A DNA stretch of 64,000 nucleotides. Origin: Streptomyces gobiensis. Its GTDB lineage: Bacteria > Actinomycetota > Actinomycetes > Streptomycetales > Streptomycetaceae. Position numbers and translations under genes: made by a program. The stretch is taken from positions 2,958,501 through 3,022,500 of the forward strand of contig NZ_CP086120.1 of assembly GCF_021216675.1 (NCBI RefSeq), in the 5' to 3' direction. Positions 8,005 to 17,015 of the stretch are shown here, one piece after another; the first letter of the stretch is position 1, and every line of letters starts with the position of its first letter. The notes under the pieces are model-generated. The model saw only the letters and a list, made by a program, of their open reading frames with translations, was not told the origin of the DNA and did not search any database.

Positions 8005-8391
8005 TCACAGTGGGCGCGGTCCGGCCGGCCCGGCAGGGCGGGCTGGTCGGCTGATCGTGTGCGAATCTCCGGATGCGGGCGTCTCCGGAGAGTGTGATCC
8101 AGTACTTGTCTCCCAAGCCGTTGTGAGCGAGTGCAGGTAGGAGGCCGCGCAGAGTTGGTGGTACTGCAGGGGCCCGAGCTTGTGCCGGATCTTCTCGATG
8201 TGGAATCGCACGGTGCGGCGGCTGATGCCTAGTTGCTCTGCCATGTCGTTGTAGGACGGGGCGTGTGCCAGCAGCGAGAAGACCTCGGCTTCCCTGTTGC
8301 TGAGCGTGTCGGTCATGGTGAGGGCCGCAGCCAGGGGTGCCGGCAAGGCTGCTGGCAACTCGCTTGAACGTGGAGAACTTGTCGCGTACAC
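8005..8391 (-). CDS. LuxR-type HTH protein, short
   Basis: A 128-residue protein with a central LuxR/GerE helix-turn-helix: LSNREAEVFSLLA, then the recognition part AEQLGISRRTVRFHIEKI. There is no receiver or ligand domain, so it is a stand-alone DNA-binding protein or the remains of a larger regulator. The C-terminus is a Pro/Ala-rich tail. The GTG start at 8391 has a weak ribosome site. An internal ATG at 8316 just before the HTH is an alternative. It sits in the island next to a lipoprotein gene on the same strand. The target is unknown. Confidence 0.65.
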   Translation of the reverse strand: MYATSSPRSSELPAALPAPLAAALTMTDTLSNREAEVFSLLAHAPSYNDMAEQLGISRRTVRFHIEKIRHKLGPLQYHQLCAASYLHSLTTAWETSTGSHSPETPASGDSHTISRPARPAGPAGPRPL

Positions 8392-8599
8392 GCTCTACAT
8401 ACTCACATCTTCGTGATCATGGACAGTGCGCTCGGTCTGAGCCGGTCCATCGCGCGCCGTTCGAACACGTCAACGGGCTCCCTGACGGTGTGGACTCGCC
8501 GCCGGACCGCGCTACTGTCGAACGTGGCGGTGTTCCAGGCGGGTTGGCACACGCCCCCCTGGCCGGGGGCGAAACGGATGCCGACTCGCTCGGCCCCTC

Positions 8600-9556
8600 T
8601 TAGGAGAGCAGAGTGGCGGCCAGCTTCATCCGGTCCTCGTGCTGCTGACGGGCGAGGTTCAGCGTCTCGGCGTTCTTGTCGATCAGCCGCTTCTGGTACG
8701 CGGTGGTCACCGCATAGCGGACGCCGACCAGGTTGACTTTCTTCTTGCACGCGATATCCGCTGTAGCCGCGGCGATGGCGTCGGGCGAGGACAGCTCCTC
8801 GTTCTGGATGCCGAGTTCGTTGGCCGCGTCCATGGGGTTGGTGACGGAGTACCCGGACTTCTTCATGCAAGCCGACCACTTCTTGTCGTTCGCTCGCACG
8901 CGGGAGTCCGCGCGGGTCTGGGACTCCGCCTCGCTCCTGAGGTTGAACACGTACATGATGTCCACGGCGTTCGGCTTCGGTGCGTAGAGCTTGAGGAACG
9001 CCTCGCGGCTGCAGCCGCCTACGGGAACGGCCTGGCCGTTGACCTTCTGGCTGCTGCCGCCCTCGCGTTGGGCGGCCTCCTGGCTCATCGGCAGGGATTG
9101 CGGGTTGGTGTCATCCGCACCGCCGAGGACCAGTCGCTCGGTGCTGGACAGGGCGGGCCGGGCAGGCCGCTTGCGTTTTGCGGCGGCGGTGGCCAGCGGG
9201 TTCCCGTACCCGTACCGGGCGACTTCCTTGGCGTCGACCACACCGAAGATGTAGCGGTTGTCCGTCGCCGGAGCCGTTTGCTGCGGGGGCGGCGTGTAGG
9301 CGAATCCGAACCGGGACATGCACTCGACCACGAGAGCGTCTTGCGCGCTGCTGAGTTTCCGCCGTTCGTCGTTGGTGGCCTCATAGGTGCCCAGAGGGAA
9401 TTCGAGGTGCTTCGTCTCCAGCATGACCGGGATTTCCCCCGGGTCGGGTTCGCCGACCGTGTTGCCGGACTCGGGGGTGCCGGCGCAGGCGGTCAACAGC
9501 ACTGTGCACGCGGTGGTGAGCGCGGGGGTGATCCGCCGGACAAGGGGAGAGGGCAT
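8600..9556 (-). CDS. Predicted lipoprotein, function unknown
   Basis: 318 residues with a signal peptide ending in a lipobox (LLTAC, then AG), so it is probably anchored outside the membrane. Past a short Pro/Gly linker the mature part has paired-Cys segments (VECMSRFGF, WSACMKKSGY, CKKK) resembling those in the smaller lipoprotein at 10328. The two may be related and share a partner. The ATG at 9556 follows a good GAGG site. It is divergent, across the I36-like gene, from the efflux operon, a context that suggests a periplasmic accessory to that exporter or its regulation. I recognise no enzymatic motif. Confidence 0.8.
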   Translation of the reverse strand: MPSPLVRRITPALTTACTVLLTACAGTPESGNTVGEPDPGEIPVMLETKHLEFPLGTYEATNDERRKLSSAQDALVVECMSRFGFAYTPPPQQTAPATDNRYIFGVVDAKEVARYGYGNPLATAAAKRKRPARPALSSTERLVLGGADDTNPQSLPMSQEAAQREGGSSQKVNGQAVPVGGCSREAFLKLYAPKPNAVDIMYVFNLRSEAESQTRADSRVRANDKKWSACMKKSGYSVTNPMDAANELGIQNEELSSPDAIAAATADIACKKKVNLVGVRYAVTTAYQKRLIDKNAETLNLARQQHEDRMKLAATLLS

Positions 9557-9669
9557 GCGGGTCCTCGGAGGAGTTCGGGAAGAGCCGTACGGCCGCTATT
9601 CCGCCGAGGGCACGGGTCGGAACATCGGCCGTACGCTGTCTGCGATGTCGGATGAGGCGAGCTCTGTCC

Positions 9670-10074
9670 TCAGCTGTTGGTCGCGGAGATCTCGTTCTTG
9701 AAGGTGCTGGAGGCGTCGCCCGAGTAGCCGCTCGGGATGGTGCCCCAGGACCCGCGATAGTTGGCGTCCGTGTAGACGTAGTAGTCGAAGACGTTGTCCC
9801 GGTTCCAGTAGGAAGCCGTGTTGTCGTTGGTGGTCTGGCCCGAGCCGCTGCAGCTTCCCTTGAACTTGTCGTTCGAGAAGTCGCTGTCACTGTCGTAGAC
9901 GTCGAAGACACAGCCGCCGAGGCCAGAGTTGTAGTACAGGCCGAACTCGTTCGTCTCGAGAACACCGTCCTTGAAGTCGGCTGCGGCGCTGGTCGTCGTG
10001 CCGATCAGCAGACCGGCAGTCGCGACGGCGATGGTTGCCAGCGCCCCGAGGCGGTGGGTCGTGCTCCTGGACAT
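9670..10074 (-). CDS. Secreted peptidase inhibitor I36-like protein
   Basis: Small exported protein. A signal peptide (RLGALATIAVATAGLLIG, cleaved after TTSAAA) is followed by an about 100-residue acidic, Tyr/Asn/Asp-rich domain with two Cys (GGCVFDVY, GSCSGSG) and a crystallin-like pattern as in Streptomyces I36 metalloproteinase-inhibitor proteins. Two adjacent ATGs exist (10077 and 10074). AGGAG lies 5 nt before 10074, so I chose that one. The frame extends further upstream without support. Its own promoter probably lies in the 250-bp divergent region shared with the lipoprotein at 10328. Confidence 0.75.
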   Translation of the reverse strand: MSRSTTHRLGALATIAVATAGLLIGTTTSAAADFKDGVLETNEFGLYYNSGLGGCVFDVYDSDSDFSNDKFKGSCSGSGQTTNDNTASYWNRDNVFDYYVYTDANYRGSWGTIPSGYSGDASSTFKNEISATNS

Positions 10075-10327
10075 CATGTCTCCTGGTGGGAATCCGGGGG
10101 TCCGTTTACAGAAACGCCAGGGTGATCCAACACGCCACCTGACGGGGCGTCTACTGGCGCGAGGGACAGTAGTGGCGCCTGTGACGGACTGGTAGGTTCC
10201 CTGGTGTTCTCGTAGCGGACCGTCAAGTTGCCTGGCCCATAGGCCGAGTTCCCAAGGCCGCGTTCCCATCCCTCCCACCGTTTCCCATGCGTGTTCCCGT
10301 GCGTGGTTTCAGCTCAGGAGTCGCCGC

Positions 10328-10819
10328 ATGCGCCCTGCTCTTCTCGTCTGCGGAGCCGCTCTGGCGGCTCTCGCGTTGACCGGCTGTGCCGGTTCGTCCG
10401 ATGGCGCGGCCGAACCGTCCGCGAGCCCGTCGGAGACGGTGAGCGCGGAGGAGACCGCCTACTACCGCTGCCTCGAGAAGAACGGACTCGTTCTGGAGAC
10501 GCCCAACCCGGGCCAGCTCCGCGTAGACAAGGACAAGAACACGGACGAGGCGGCGGCCACGGCGGCCGAGGAGACGTGCCGGGACTTTCTGAAGGCGATA
10601 CCCGATCCGCCGGTCTCCGAGGAGAGACTGGCGGCGGCGCGAAAGGTGAGCGCCTGCGTACGGGAGAAGGGCTACGAGGATTACCCGGACCCCGACCCGA
10701 AGACCGGTGAGGTGGACCTGGAGGCCGCGGGGGTTGCCGAGGACCCGGAGCTGCGCGCCGCGCTGCAGGACTGCCGGCCGACGGGCACCGGGGTGGGTGA
10801 CGCCGTCGTCGGCGGCTGA
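10328..10819 (+). CDS. Predicted small lipoprotein
   Basis: 163 residues. The signal peptide ends in the lipobox LTGC. The mature region is acidic and Glu/Ala-rich with Cys at YYRCLEKNGL, EETCRDFL, VSACVREKGY and LQDCRP. The pattern C-x-(R/K)-x-x-G-(F/Y) also occurs in the larger lipoprotein at 8600. The ATG has an AGGAG site 9 nt upstream. It lies 35 bp before the efflux operon on the same strand and is probably its first gene. In Streptomyces, similar lipoproteins precede peptidoglycan-binding/MacB-type transporters, so a periplasmic sensing or chaperone role is plausible. Confidence 0.8.
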   Translation: MRPALLVCGAALAALALTGCAGSSDGAAEPSASPSETVSAEETAYYRCLEKNGLVLETPNPGQLRVDKDKNTDEAAATAAEETCRDFLKAIPDPPVSEERLAAARKVSACVREKGYEDYPDPDPKTGEVDLEAAGVAEDPELRAALQDCRPTGTGVGDAVVGG

Positions 10820-10854
10820 GCTGGTGGTACGCAGGGTGGAGGGAAAGGACGAGT

Positions 10855-12347
10855 GTGGTCGTCGGTGCCGGGGAGCGTAGGGCTGTGACGGGCGATGTGA
10901 CGGGGGCCGTGAAGCCCGAGGCGGCGGCGGGTTCTCCCGGAAGCTTGCGTAGGCGCCGCCGCTGGGTGGTCGCCGTGGCCGCCGGTGCGGCGCTGGTCGC
11001 GCTGAGCGGACTTGGCGCCTCGCTGGTGATCAAGTCGCCCGCACAGGCGGCGGCCGAGGCCGGACCGCCGCCCAGGGACGTGCTGACGGCTCCGGTGGAG
11101 CACCGGGTGCTGGTGTCGTCGCTGATCACCCGGGGCCAGGTGGTCGCGGGGCAGACGGCGAGGATCGCTCCGCAGATCTCGGGCGGAGAAGGAACCTCGG
11201 GCGCGGTGATCACCAAGATCGCGGCGCAGGCCGGGTCCGAGGTGAAGCAGGGGCAGGTGCTGCTGGAGGTCGCCGGACGGCCGGTGTTTGCGCTCAAGGG
11301 CACTGTGCCGGTCTACCGGGACCTACGGCCGGGCGCCACCGGCAAGGACGTCGCCCAGCTCCAGAAGGCGCTGCGGGACCTCGGGCACGGCACCGGCAGC
11401 GACCCGGAGGGAACCTTCGGCGCGGGGACCAAGAAGGCGTTGACCGCGTTCTATGCCTCGATCGGCTACGACCCGCGGCCCGCCCAGGACGACGAGGGAG
11501 CCGCGCTGGACACAGCCGAGAAGACGGTGAAGGGCGCCGAACGCGCCTTGGAGGACGCCGAGGGCGCCGCCGAGGACGCCGACGACGCCGGGACGGACGA
11601 CGGCGGGAGTCGGGGCAAGGCCGTCGACCGCGCTCGGGAGGATCTCGCCGATGCTCGGAAGGCGTACGCCAAGGCCCAGGCACAGTCCGGCCCGATGCTC
11701 CCGGCCGGGGAGGCGGTGTTCCTGGAGGGCTTTCCGGCCCGGGTGGGCTCGGTGCAGGGCCGGGTTGGCGACCAGGTGACGGGCACCGCCATGGTCGTCT
11801 CGTCGGGACGCCTACTGGTGGAGGCGTACGTACCCGAGTACCAGAAGGGGCTGCTCCGTTCCGACCAGCCGGTGGAGATCCACTCTGAGCTCAGTGGAGT
11901 GACCGCAACAGGGAAGGTGACCTCGGTCGCGGACACCATGACCACGCGCGGCCAGTCCTCCGGCGGCGGCGGGGACAAGGGTGACGGCGCGGCCGGCCCG
12001 GTCGGCGGGGAGTCCGGATACCTGGTGCGGATCACGCCGGACAAGGCACTCGACCCCCGGCTGACCGGCTACGACGTCCGGCTCACCATCGAGGCGGCGT
12101 CCACCGGCGACAAGGCTCTGGTGGTGCCTGTCACCGCGATCACCTCGGGCGCGGACGGCCGCACCGTGGTCACGGTGGCAGACGACGGGGGGCGGCAGCG
12201 CAGAGTGGAGGTCCGCTCCGGGACCAGCGGCGACGGGTACGTCGCCGTGGAGCCGGTGGCGAAGGGCGGCTTGAAGGCCGGCGACCTGGTGGTCACGGGA
12301 GTCGACGCGGGCCGGTCGCCGTCGGACGCGGCGGGTGGGACGGCGCC

Positions 12348-12351
<4 letters not shown>
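10855..12351 (+). CDS. Membrane-fusion/periplasmic adaptor of MacB-like efflux system
   Basis: 498 residues: one N-terminal membrane helix after a basic stretch (RRRRRW), a biotinyl-lipoyl-like segment (AQAGSEVKQGQVLLEVAGRP), a peptidoglycan-binding domain (LRPGATGKDVAQLQKALRDLG), an Ala/Glu/Asp coiled coil (about 215-275), then a beta-barrel region (VEAYVPEYQKGLL) and a C-terminal membrane-proximal domain. This HlyD-like layout serves as an adaptor for MacB-type ABC exporters in Gram-positives. The GTG at 10855 has a GGAGGGAAAGGA site. Its stop overlaps the ATPase start as GTGA, which supports coupling. The exported substrate is unknown; peptides or antibiotics are possible. Confidence 0.87.
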
Positions 12352-13066
<715 letters not shown>

Positions 13067-13070
<4 letters not shown>

Positions 13071-14332
13071 TCCGACTGCGCCGCGTGCTCCGACCCGGCC
13101 GCCGCACGCCCGGGCGCACCGTGCCCTTGTCCGTTCTGCCGCTGAGGGACCTGCTGGGCGAGGCGTTCGCCGGCATGCTCCAGCGCCCCGGCCGCTCGGC
13201 GTTGACCGCGCTGGGTACGGTCCTGGGCGTCGGCACCTTCGTGGCGATCCTCGGCCTGACCGCGACCACGTCCTCGCAGATCGACGGACGCTTCAACGCG
13301 CTGACCGCGACGGAGGTGACGATCGAAGACGTCGCCGCCGAGCAGGACCCGCACGCGGGGCCCGCCTTCCCCGAGAACGCGGACGACCGGATCGGCGCGC
13401 TCAACGGCGTCCGGGCCGCCGGTGTGTACTGGACCGTCCGCACCGGAGCCGATACCCAGGTCCGTGCCGCCCTGATCGGGGCGAAGACACAGGGTTCCGA
13501 CATCGACGTGGTCGCAGCCTCCCCGGGGGTCCTCCAGGCTGCTCAGCCCACCGTCTCCCAGGGGCGCTTGTACGACCGGAAGATGGACGAGGACGGCGAG
13601 TTCGTCACCGTCCTCGGCTCCGGGGTGGCCTCCCGGCTCGGCATCACCACTCTGCGGAGTCACCCGGCCGTGTTCATCGGGGACCAGCCGTTCACCGTCG
13701 TCGGGATCATCAACGACACCCAGCGCAAGGCGGACCTGCTGCTGTCGGTGATCGTGCCGCGGACCACCGCCGAGAAGGTGTGGGATCCGCCGGAGGGTGG
13801 CGGTGCGTCGATGCTGGTGGCGACGGAATTGGGAGCGGCGCAGCAGGTCGCCGAACTGGCGCCCACCGCGCTGCGGCCCGACCACCCCGAATACCTGAAG
13901 GCCGTGCCGCCGCCCGATCCGAAGGCCCTGCGGACGGGAGTGGGCGACGACCTGGGCCGGCTCTTCCTGCTGCTTGCCGCGATCTGCCTGGTCATCGGCG
14001 CGGTCGGGATCGCCAACACCACCCTGGTGGCGGTTCTGGAACGCACCGGCGAGATCGGCCTGCGGCGGGCCCTGGGGGCGCGGGGTCGGCACGTTATGGC
14101 GCAGTTCCTGGCCGAGTCCGGCGCGCTGGGCGCGCTCGGCGGGCTCGTCGGCACCTCGCTGGGGGTGATCACGGTGGTGACAGTTGCGGCGGCCCGCTCC
14201 TGGACCCCGGTCGTCCATCCGGCGACGGTCCTGGCCGCGCCCGTGATCGGCCTGATCACGGGGGTCCTGGCCGGCCTCTATCCCTCTTGGCGGGCCTCCT
14301 GCGTCCAGCCTGCCGAGGCGCTGCGGCGCTGA
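13067..14332 (+). CDS. ABC transporter permease, MacB/FtsX type
   Basis: 421 residues with the MacB/FtsX layout. One N-terminal membrane helix (SALTALGTVLGVGTFVAILGL) is followed by a large extracellular MacB_PCD-like domain (about 60-295) and three C-terminal helices, with the motif RTGEIGLRRALGARGRHV in the cytoplasmic loop before helix 3. The GTG at 13067 overlaps the ATPase stop by 4 bp. With the adaptor it should form a complete tripartite-like exporter without an outer-membrane partner, as expected in Streptomyces. The substrate is unknown. Confidence 0.92.
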
Positions 14333-14901
14333 CGTCGGACCGGGCCATCCTCAGCAGCCGACCCGGTGCGAAAGCAGCCGGCCCGGTGCGAAACCGGGCG
14401 GCCGTGACCGTCCGGGGCTCCTGCGCAGAGCCGTGATCCACTCCACGATGTCCCGCGGGTTCTGGCCGAACCGCTTCTCGGTGGAGCCCCCGACCGGCAT
14501 CCGCGGATCGGGGTCTCGACCAAGGTCGGTTTCATTCCGGTCCCCGATCGTCAGGCGGCGGTCAGTGCCGGAGTGCCGCCCGGCGGCCAGGGCGACCGGG
14601 GCCGCTGCCTCAGCCGCCCGTACATCGCCCGGCAGCTCGCCCTGAGCCACGCCCGCCTGAGCTGGTCTTCGTGCACAACCCGGAAGACGACGCAGCGGCC
14701 CCGGGACGGGGTGCTGCAGTCGCTCACCTTGGCGTTCGAGGAGATGGAGGGCACGGCGGACTCCGGCTTGATACCCGGCTACGGCGTGGCTACCTGGACG
14801 GGGGTCGCACCACCGCGCCAGCGAAGGAACCCCCTTGTGCCAAGAGGCCATACCACCCTGCCCTCCCGCGCCACCCCCGTCTCCTCCACGCCGCGACGGA
14901 G
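14333..14901. other. Gene-poor stretch with possible transposase remnant
   Basis: There is no convincing intact gene. Between about 14660 and 14770 on the plus strand, two frames hold VHNPEDDAAA and LQSLTLAFEEMEGT, which together resemble the HNP..R..LE segment of IS1634/IS4-type transposases. If so, this is a frameshifted fragment of an insertion sequence scattered in the island. The rest shows no motif I recognise. Confidence 0.3.
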
Positions 14902-15123
14902 GTGATCACGCATGCTGACCGGCTGCTCACCGTGGAGGAGACTGCCGAGCGCCTGGGTACCGGCGTGCGCTTCGTCCGGCGCCGCGTGGTCGAACGCCAT
15001 ATCCGCTACGTGAAGTTGGGCAAGCACATCCGCATCGCCGACAGCGTCCTCGACGCGTACGTTGTGGAGCGGACGGTCGAGCCGGTCCGAAGGCGGTGTT
15101 CCCGCTACGGGAAGGCGGCCTGA
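14902..15123 (+). CDS. AlpA/Xis-type excisionase
   Basis: 73-residue helix-turn-helix protein: LLTVEETAERLGTGVRFVRRRVVERHI in character (TVEETAERLG is the HTH), then KLGKHIRIADSVLDAY and the C-terminal VEPVRRR, Tyr-Gly-Lys-Ala-Ala. This is the classic recombination-directionality factor found before the integrase gene in actinomycete integrative elements. The GTG at 14902 gives the usual length. GGAGG runs directly into it, so spacing is poor. It abuts the integrase remnant (ATG 15123). Confidence 0.8.
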   Translation: MITHADRLLTVEETAERLGTGVRFVRRRVVERHIRYVKLGKHIRIADSVLDAYVVERTVEPVRRRCSRYGKAA

Positions 15124-15477
15124 TGGCGCCGCGCAGGCCGCAGCGGCGGCGTGACTTCGGCAGCCTTCGAGGAGTTCGCCCTCACGTGGGTCGACGAGCT
15201 GGGCCTCGCGGTTACTGCCGACCTGTACCGGCTCCTGCTCCATCTCGCCTGGTTCACTGAGCCTGGCGAGAACGGCCTGCTGTTCGTCGGAGAGAAGGGC
15301 GCCCTTTCCGCCGTACGACCTTCGGGCCGTAAGTGGCGCAAGGTCCGTGCCCTGGTCGGGCTGCCGGACAACATCCGCTTCTACGATCTCCGGCACACCG
15401 GCCACACCCTCTCCACCTGGTCCGGCGCGCCGCCGAAGGACACACTGGCAGGGCCCCAGCCGCCCCCTGGTGAGTGA
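15123..15477 (+). pseudogene. Gutted tyrosine integrase gene
   Basis: It begins in one frame as MAPRRPQRRRDFGSLR, the typical integrase N-terminus. After a large internal deletion or frame change it continues from 15151 with C-terminal catalytic-domain pieces (GENGLLFVGEKG, then RFYDLRHTGHTLS, the H-x-x-R box). The protein then ends in an unrelated Pro-rich tail without the nucleophilic Tyr. About two thirds of a normal integrase of around 400 residues is missing. It lies next to tRNA-Gly and follows the excisionase gene, the expected place for an island integrase. It should be inactive. Confidence 0.75.
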
Positions 15478-15628
15478 CGCGGGTCGCGGAGAGTGCGTCT
15501 CGGGATTCGAGACGCGTGAGTGGGGTCGCCCCCCGAATGGGGCGACGTAGGCCCAACCAGCCGTCCCTCTTATGGCACTTAGGGGCATGCAGAGGGTACG
15601 GCGCCCTCGAATTGGACTAGACGAAAAC

Positions 15629-15655
15629 AAACCCCAGGTCGTTGACCTGGGGTTT
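15629..15655 (-). terminator. tRNA-Gly terminator hairpin
   Basis: An 11-bp perfect stem (15629-15639, 15645-15655) with loop CGTTG. On the minus strand it is followed by a T-containing stretch just after the tRNA 3' end. It is copied at 6808-6834. Confidence 0.75.
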
Positions 15656-15660
15656 CGCTC

Positions 15661-15734
15661 TGGAGCGGGCGACGGGAATCGAACCCGCGCTCTGAGCTTG
15701 GGAAGCTCATGTTCTACCATTAAACTACGCCCGC
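15661..15734 (-). tRNA. tRNA-Gly (anticodon CCC)
   Basis: 74 nt. The acceptor stem GCGGGCG/CGCCCGC pairs perfectly, followed by T and an encoded CCA. The anticodon stem TGAGC/GCTCA encloses loop TTCCCAA, giving anticodon CCC. The T-loop is GGTTCGATTCC. Positions 15661-15703 are the right attachment repeat of the island, so the current 3' half was supplied by the incoming element and the tRNA remains functional. Confidence 0.95.
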
Positions 15735-15966
15735 AAGGAGCGGTATGTCCCTAGAGATGGAGCCCGCTCGTCGCCGCACACTGTACCTCATGGCGGACCC
15801 CCGGTGCACAGGCCGAGGGGTCCGTTTCTTTTTCCCGGGTGGGGGATGCGGGCAGCGGGGAAAGGGAGTTGAGGCGTACGGTGGATCGCGGAGTGCCGGG
15901 AGGTCTGGTGTCTGGGTCATCCCCTATCGTGGCTTTTGTCGTCCACGTACTTGGGGAGAGGAAGCG

Positions 15967-16131
15967 ATGGAGACCACCGTCGTCCGCTGCGCCGAAGGGC
16001 ATGTGTTCAACACCGCGACATTCCCGATGCAGCAGCTTGGCAGCGACCGGATCGGCCCCGGGCGGCTGCTGCGGTGTCCGCGCTGCGCTCGGCTGCGGCA
16101 TGCCGTGCCGGTGAAGACCCGGAAGCACTGA
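15967..16131 (+). CDS. Small zinc-ribbon-like protein
   Basis: 54 residues with C8-x3-H12 and C37-P-R-C40, a possible zinc-binding set, in a short hydrophilic protein. GAGAGGAAG lies before the ATG. The reading frame is open further upstream, but that part is not supported. It sits between tRNA-Gly and dcd and ends at a strong terminator hairpin. The function is unknown; a small nucleic-acid or structural zinc protein is possible. Confidence 0.65.
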   Translation: METTVVRCAEGHVFNTATFPMQQLGSDRIGPGRLLRCPRCARLRHAVPVKTRKH

Positions 16132-16136
16132 TCTTG

Positions 16137-16173
16137 AGACAGGGCCCGGTCCGATTGGGCCGGGCCCCTGTCT
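16137..16173 (+). terminator. Hairpin between small zinc protein and dcd
   Basis: A 13-bp stem with one bulged C (16137-16149 with 16160-16173), starting 6 bp after the stop of the small protein. GC-rich, no long U-run. A likely terminator; dcd begins 17 bp later, so its promoter may lie within or after this hairpin. Confidence 0.65.
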
Positions 16174-16190
16174 GCGCGTACTCTCAGGAC

Positions 16191-16766
16191 GTGCTTCTCT
16201 CAGACAAGGACATCCGGACCGAGATTGACGCGGGTCGGGTTCGGATTGATCCGTACGACCCCTCGATGGTTCAGCCGTCCAGTATCGATGTCCGGCTGGA
16301 CCGTTTCTTCCGGGTGTTCGAGAACCACCGCTACCCGCACATCGATCCGGCCGTCGAGCAGCCCGATCTGACCCGGCTGATCGAGCCCCAGGGCGATGAG
16401 CCGTTCATCCTGCACCCCGGGGAGTTTGTGCTCGCCTCGACGTATGAGGTGGTCTCCCTGCCCGAGGACATCGCCTCGCGGCTGGAGGGGAAGAGCTCGC
16501 TGGGCAGGCTGGGGCTGCTGACGCACTCCACGGCGGGGTTCATCGACCCCGGCTTCTCCGGGCATGTGACGCTGGAGCTCAGCAATGTCGCCACCCTGCC
16601 CATGAAGCTCTGGCCCGGTATGAAGATCGGGCAGCTCTGTATGTTCCGGCTCACCTCTCCCGCCGAGCATCCCTATGGCTCCGCCCGTTATGGCTCCCGC
16701 TACCAGGGTCAGCGCGGTCCGACGCCGTCGCGTTCTTATCTGAACTTCCATCGCACGCAGGTCTGA
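16191..16766 (+). CDS. dcd: dCTP deaminase
   Basis: Converts dCTP to dUTP for thymidylate synthesis. 191 residues, the normal length. Motifs include [22 protein letters not shown] and [19 protein letters not shown], which carry the catalytic Glu and nucleotide-binding residues of the trimeric Dcd family, and the C-terminal [11 protein letters not shown] tail. The GTG at 16191 is chosen because it gives the standard N-terminus [11 protein letters not shown]. The longer frame upstream runs through the previous gene and hairpin. A housekeeping gene of the conserved Streptomyces core. Confidence 0.97.
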   Translation: MLLSDKDIRTEIDAGRVRIDPYDPSMVQPSSIDVRLDRFFRVFENHRYPHIDPAVEQPDLTRLIEPQGDEPFILHPGEFVLASTYEVVSLPEDIASRLEGKSSLGRLGLLTHSTAGFIDPGFSGHVTLELSNVATLPMKLWPGMKIGQLCMFRLTSPAEHPYGSARYGSRYQGQRGPTPSRSYLNFHRTQV

Positions 16767-16936
16767 GGGCGTATGAGCGCGGTGCGGGGGAGCTGAACCG
16801 CCGGTCAAGCGTGAGTGCGTGTGGAAGCGCACTGACGAGTGGATCAACTTCCCCTGGTGCGTTGAGTCTCCGGTCCTACGCCGAGCGGGGCAGATCCTCG
16901 GTGCCTGAGCGCGGGGGCTTCCGTTATTGATGTGTG

Positions 16937-17015
16937 CATGGGGGTTCCCTCTTCTGTTACCTGCAAGTAAAAACCGTGGGTAACAGGCATGTCTGCGTGA
17001 GGGAGAACCCCCATG
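16937..17015 (+). promoter_or_regulatory. Large nested inverted repeat covering the start codon of the esterase gene
   Basis: The outer arms are 16937-16951 and 16999-17015, 15 bp matching with a 2-nt bulge. The right arm ends exactly in the ATG. The inner perfect 8-bp arms are 16954-16961 (CTGTTACC) and 16979-16986, with a 17-nt A-rich loop. If transcribed, the hairpin would bury the ribosome site (GAGGGAG) and the start codon. Confidence 0.7.
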
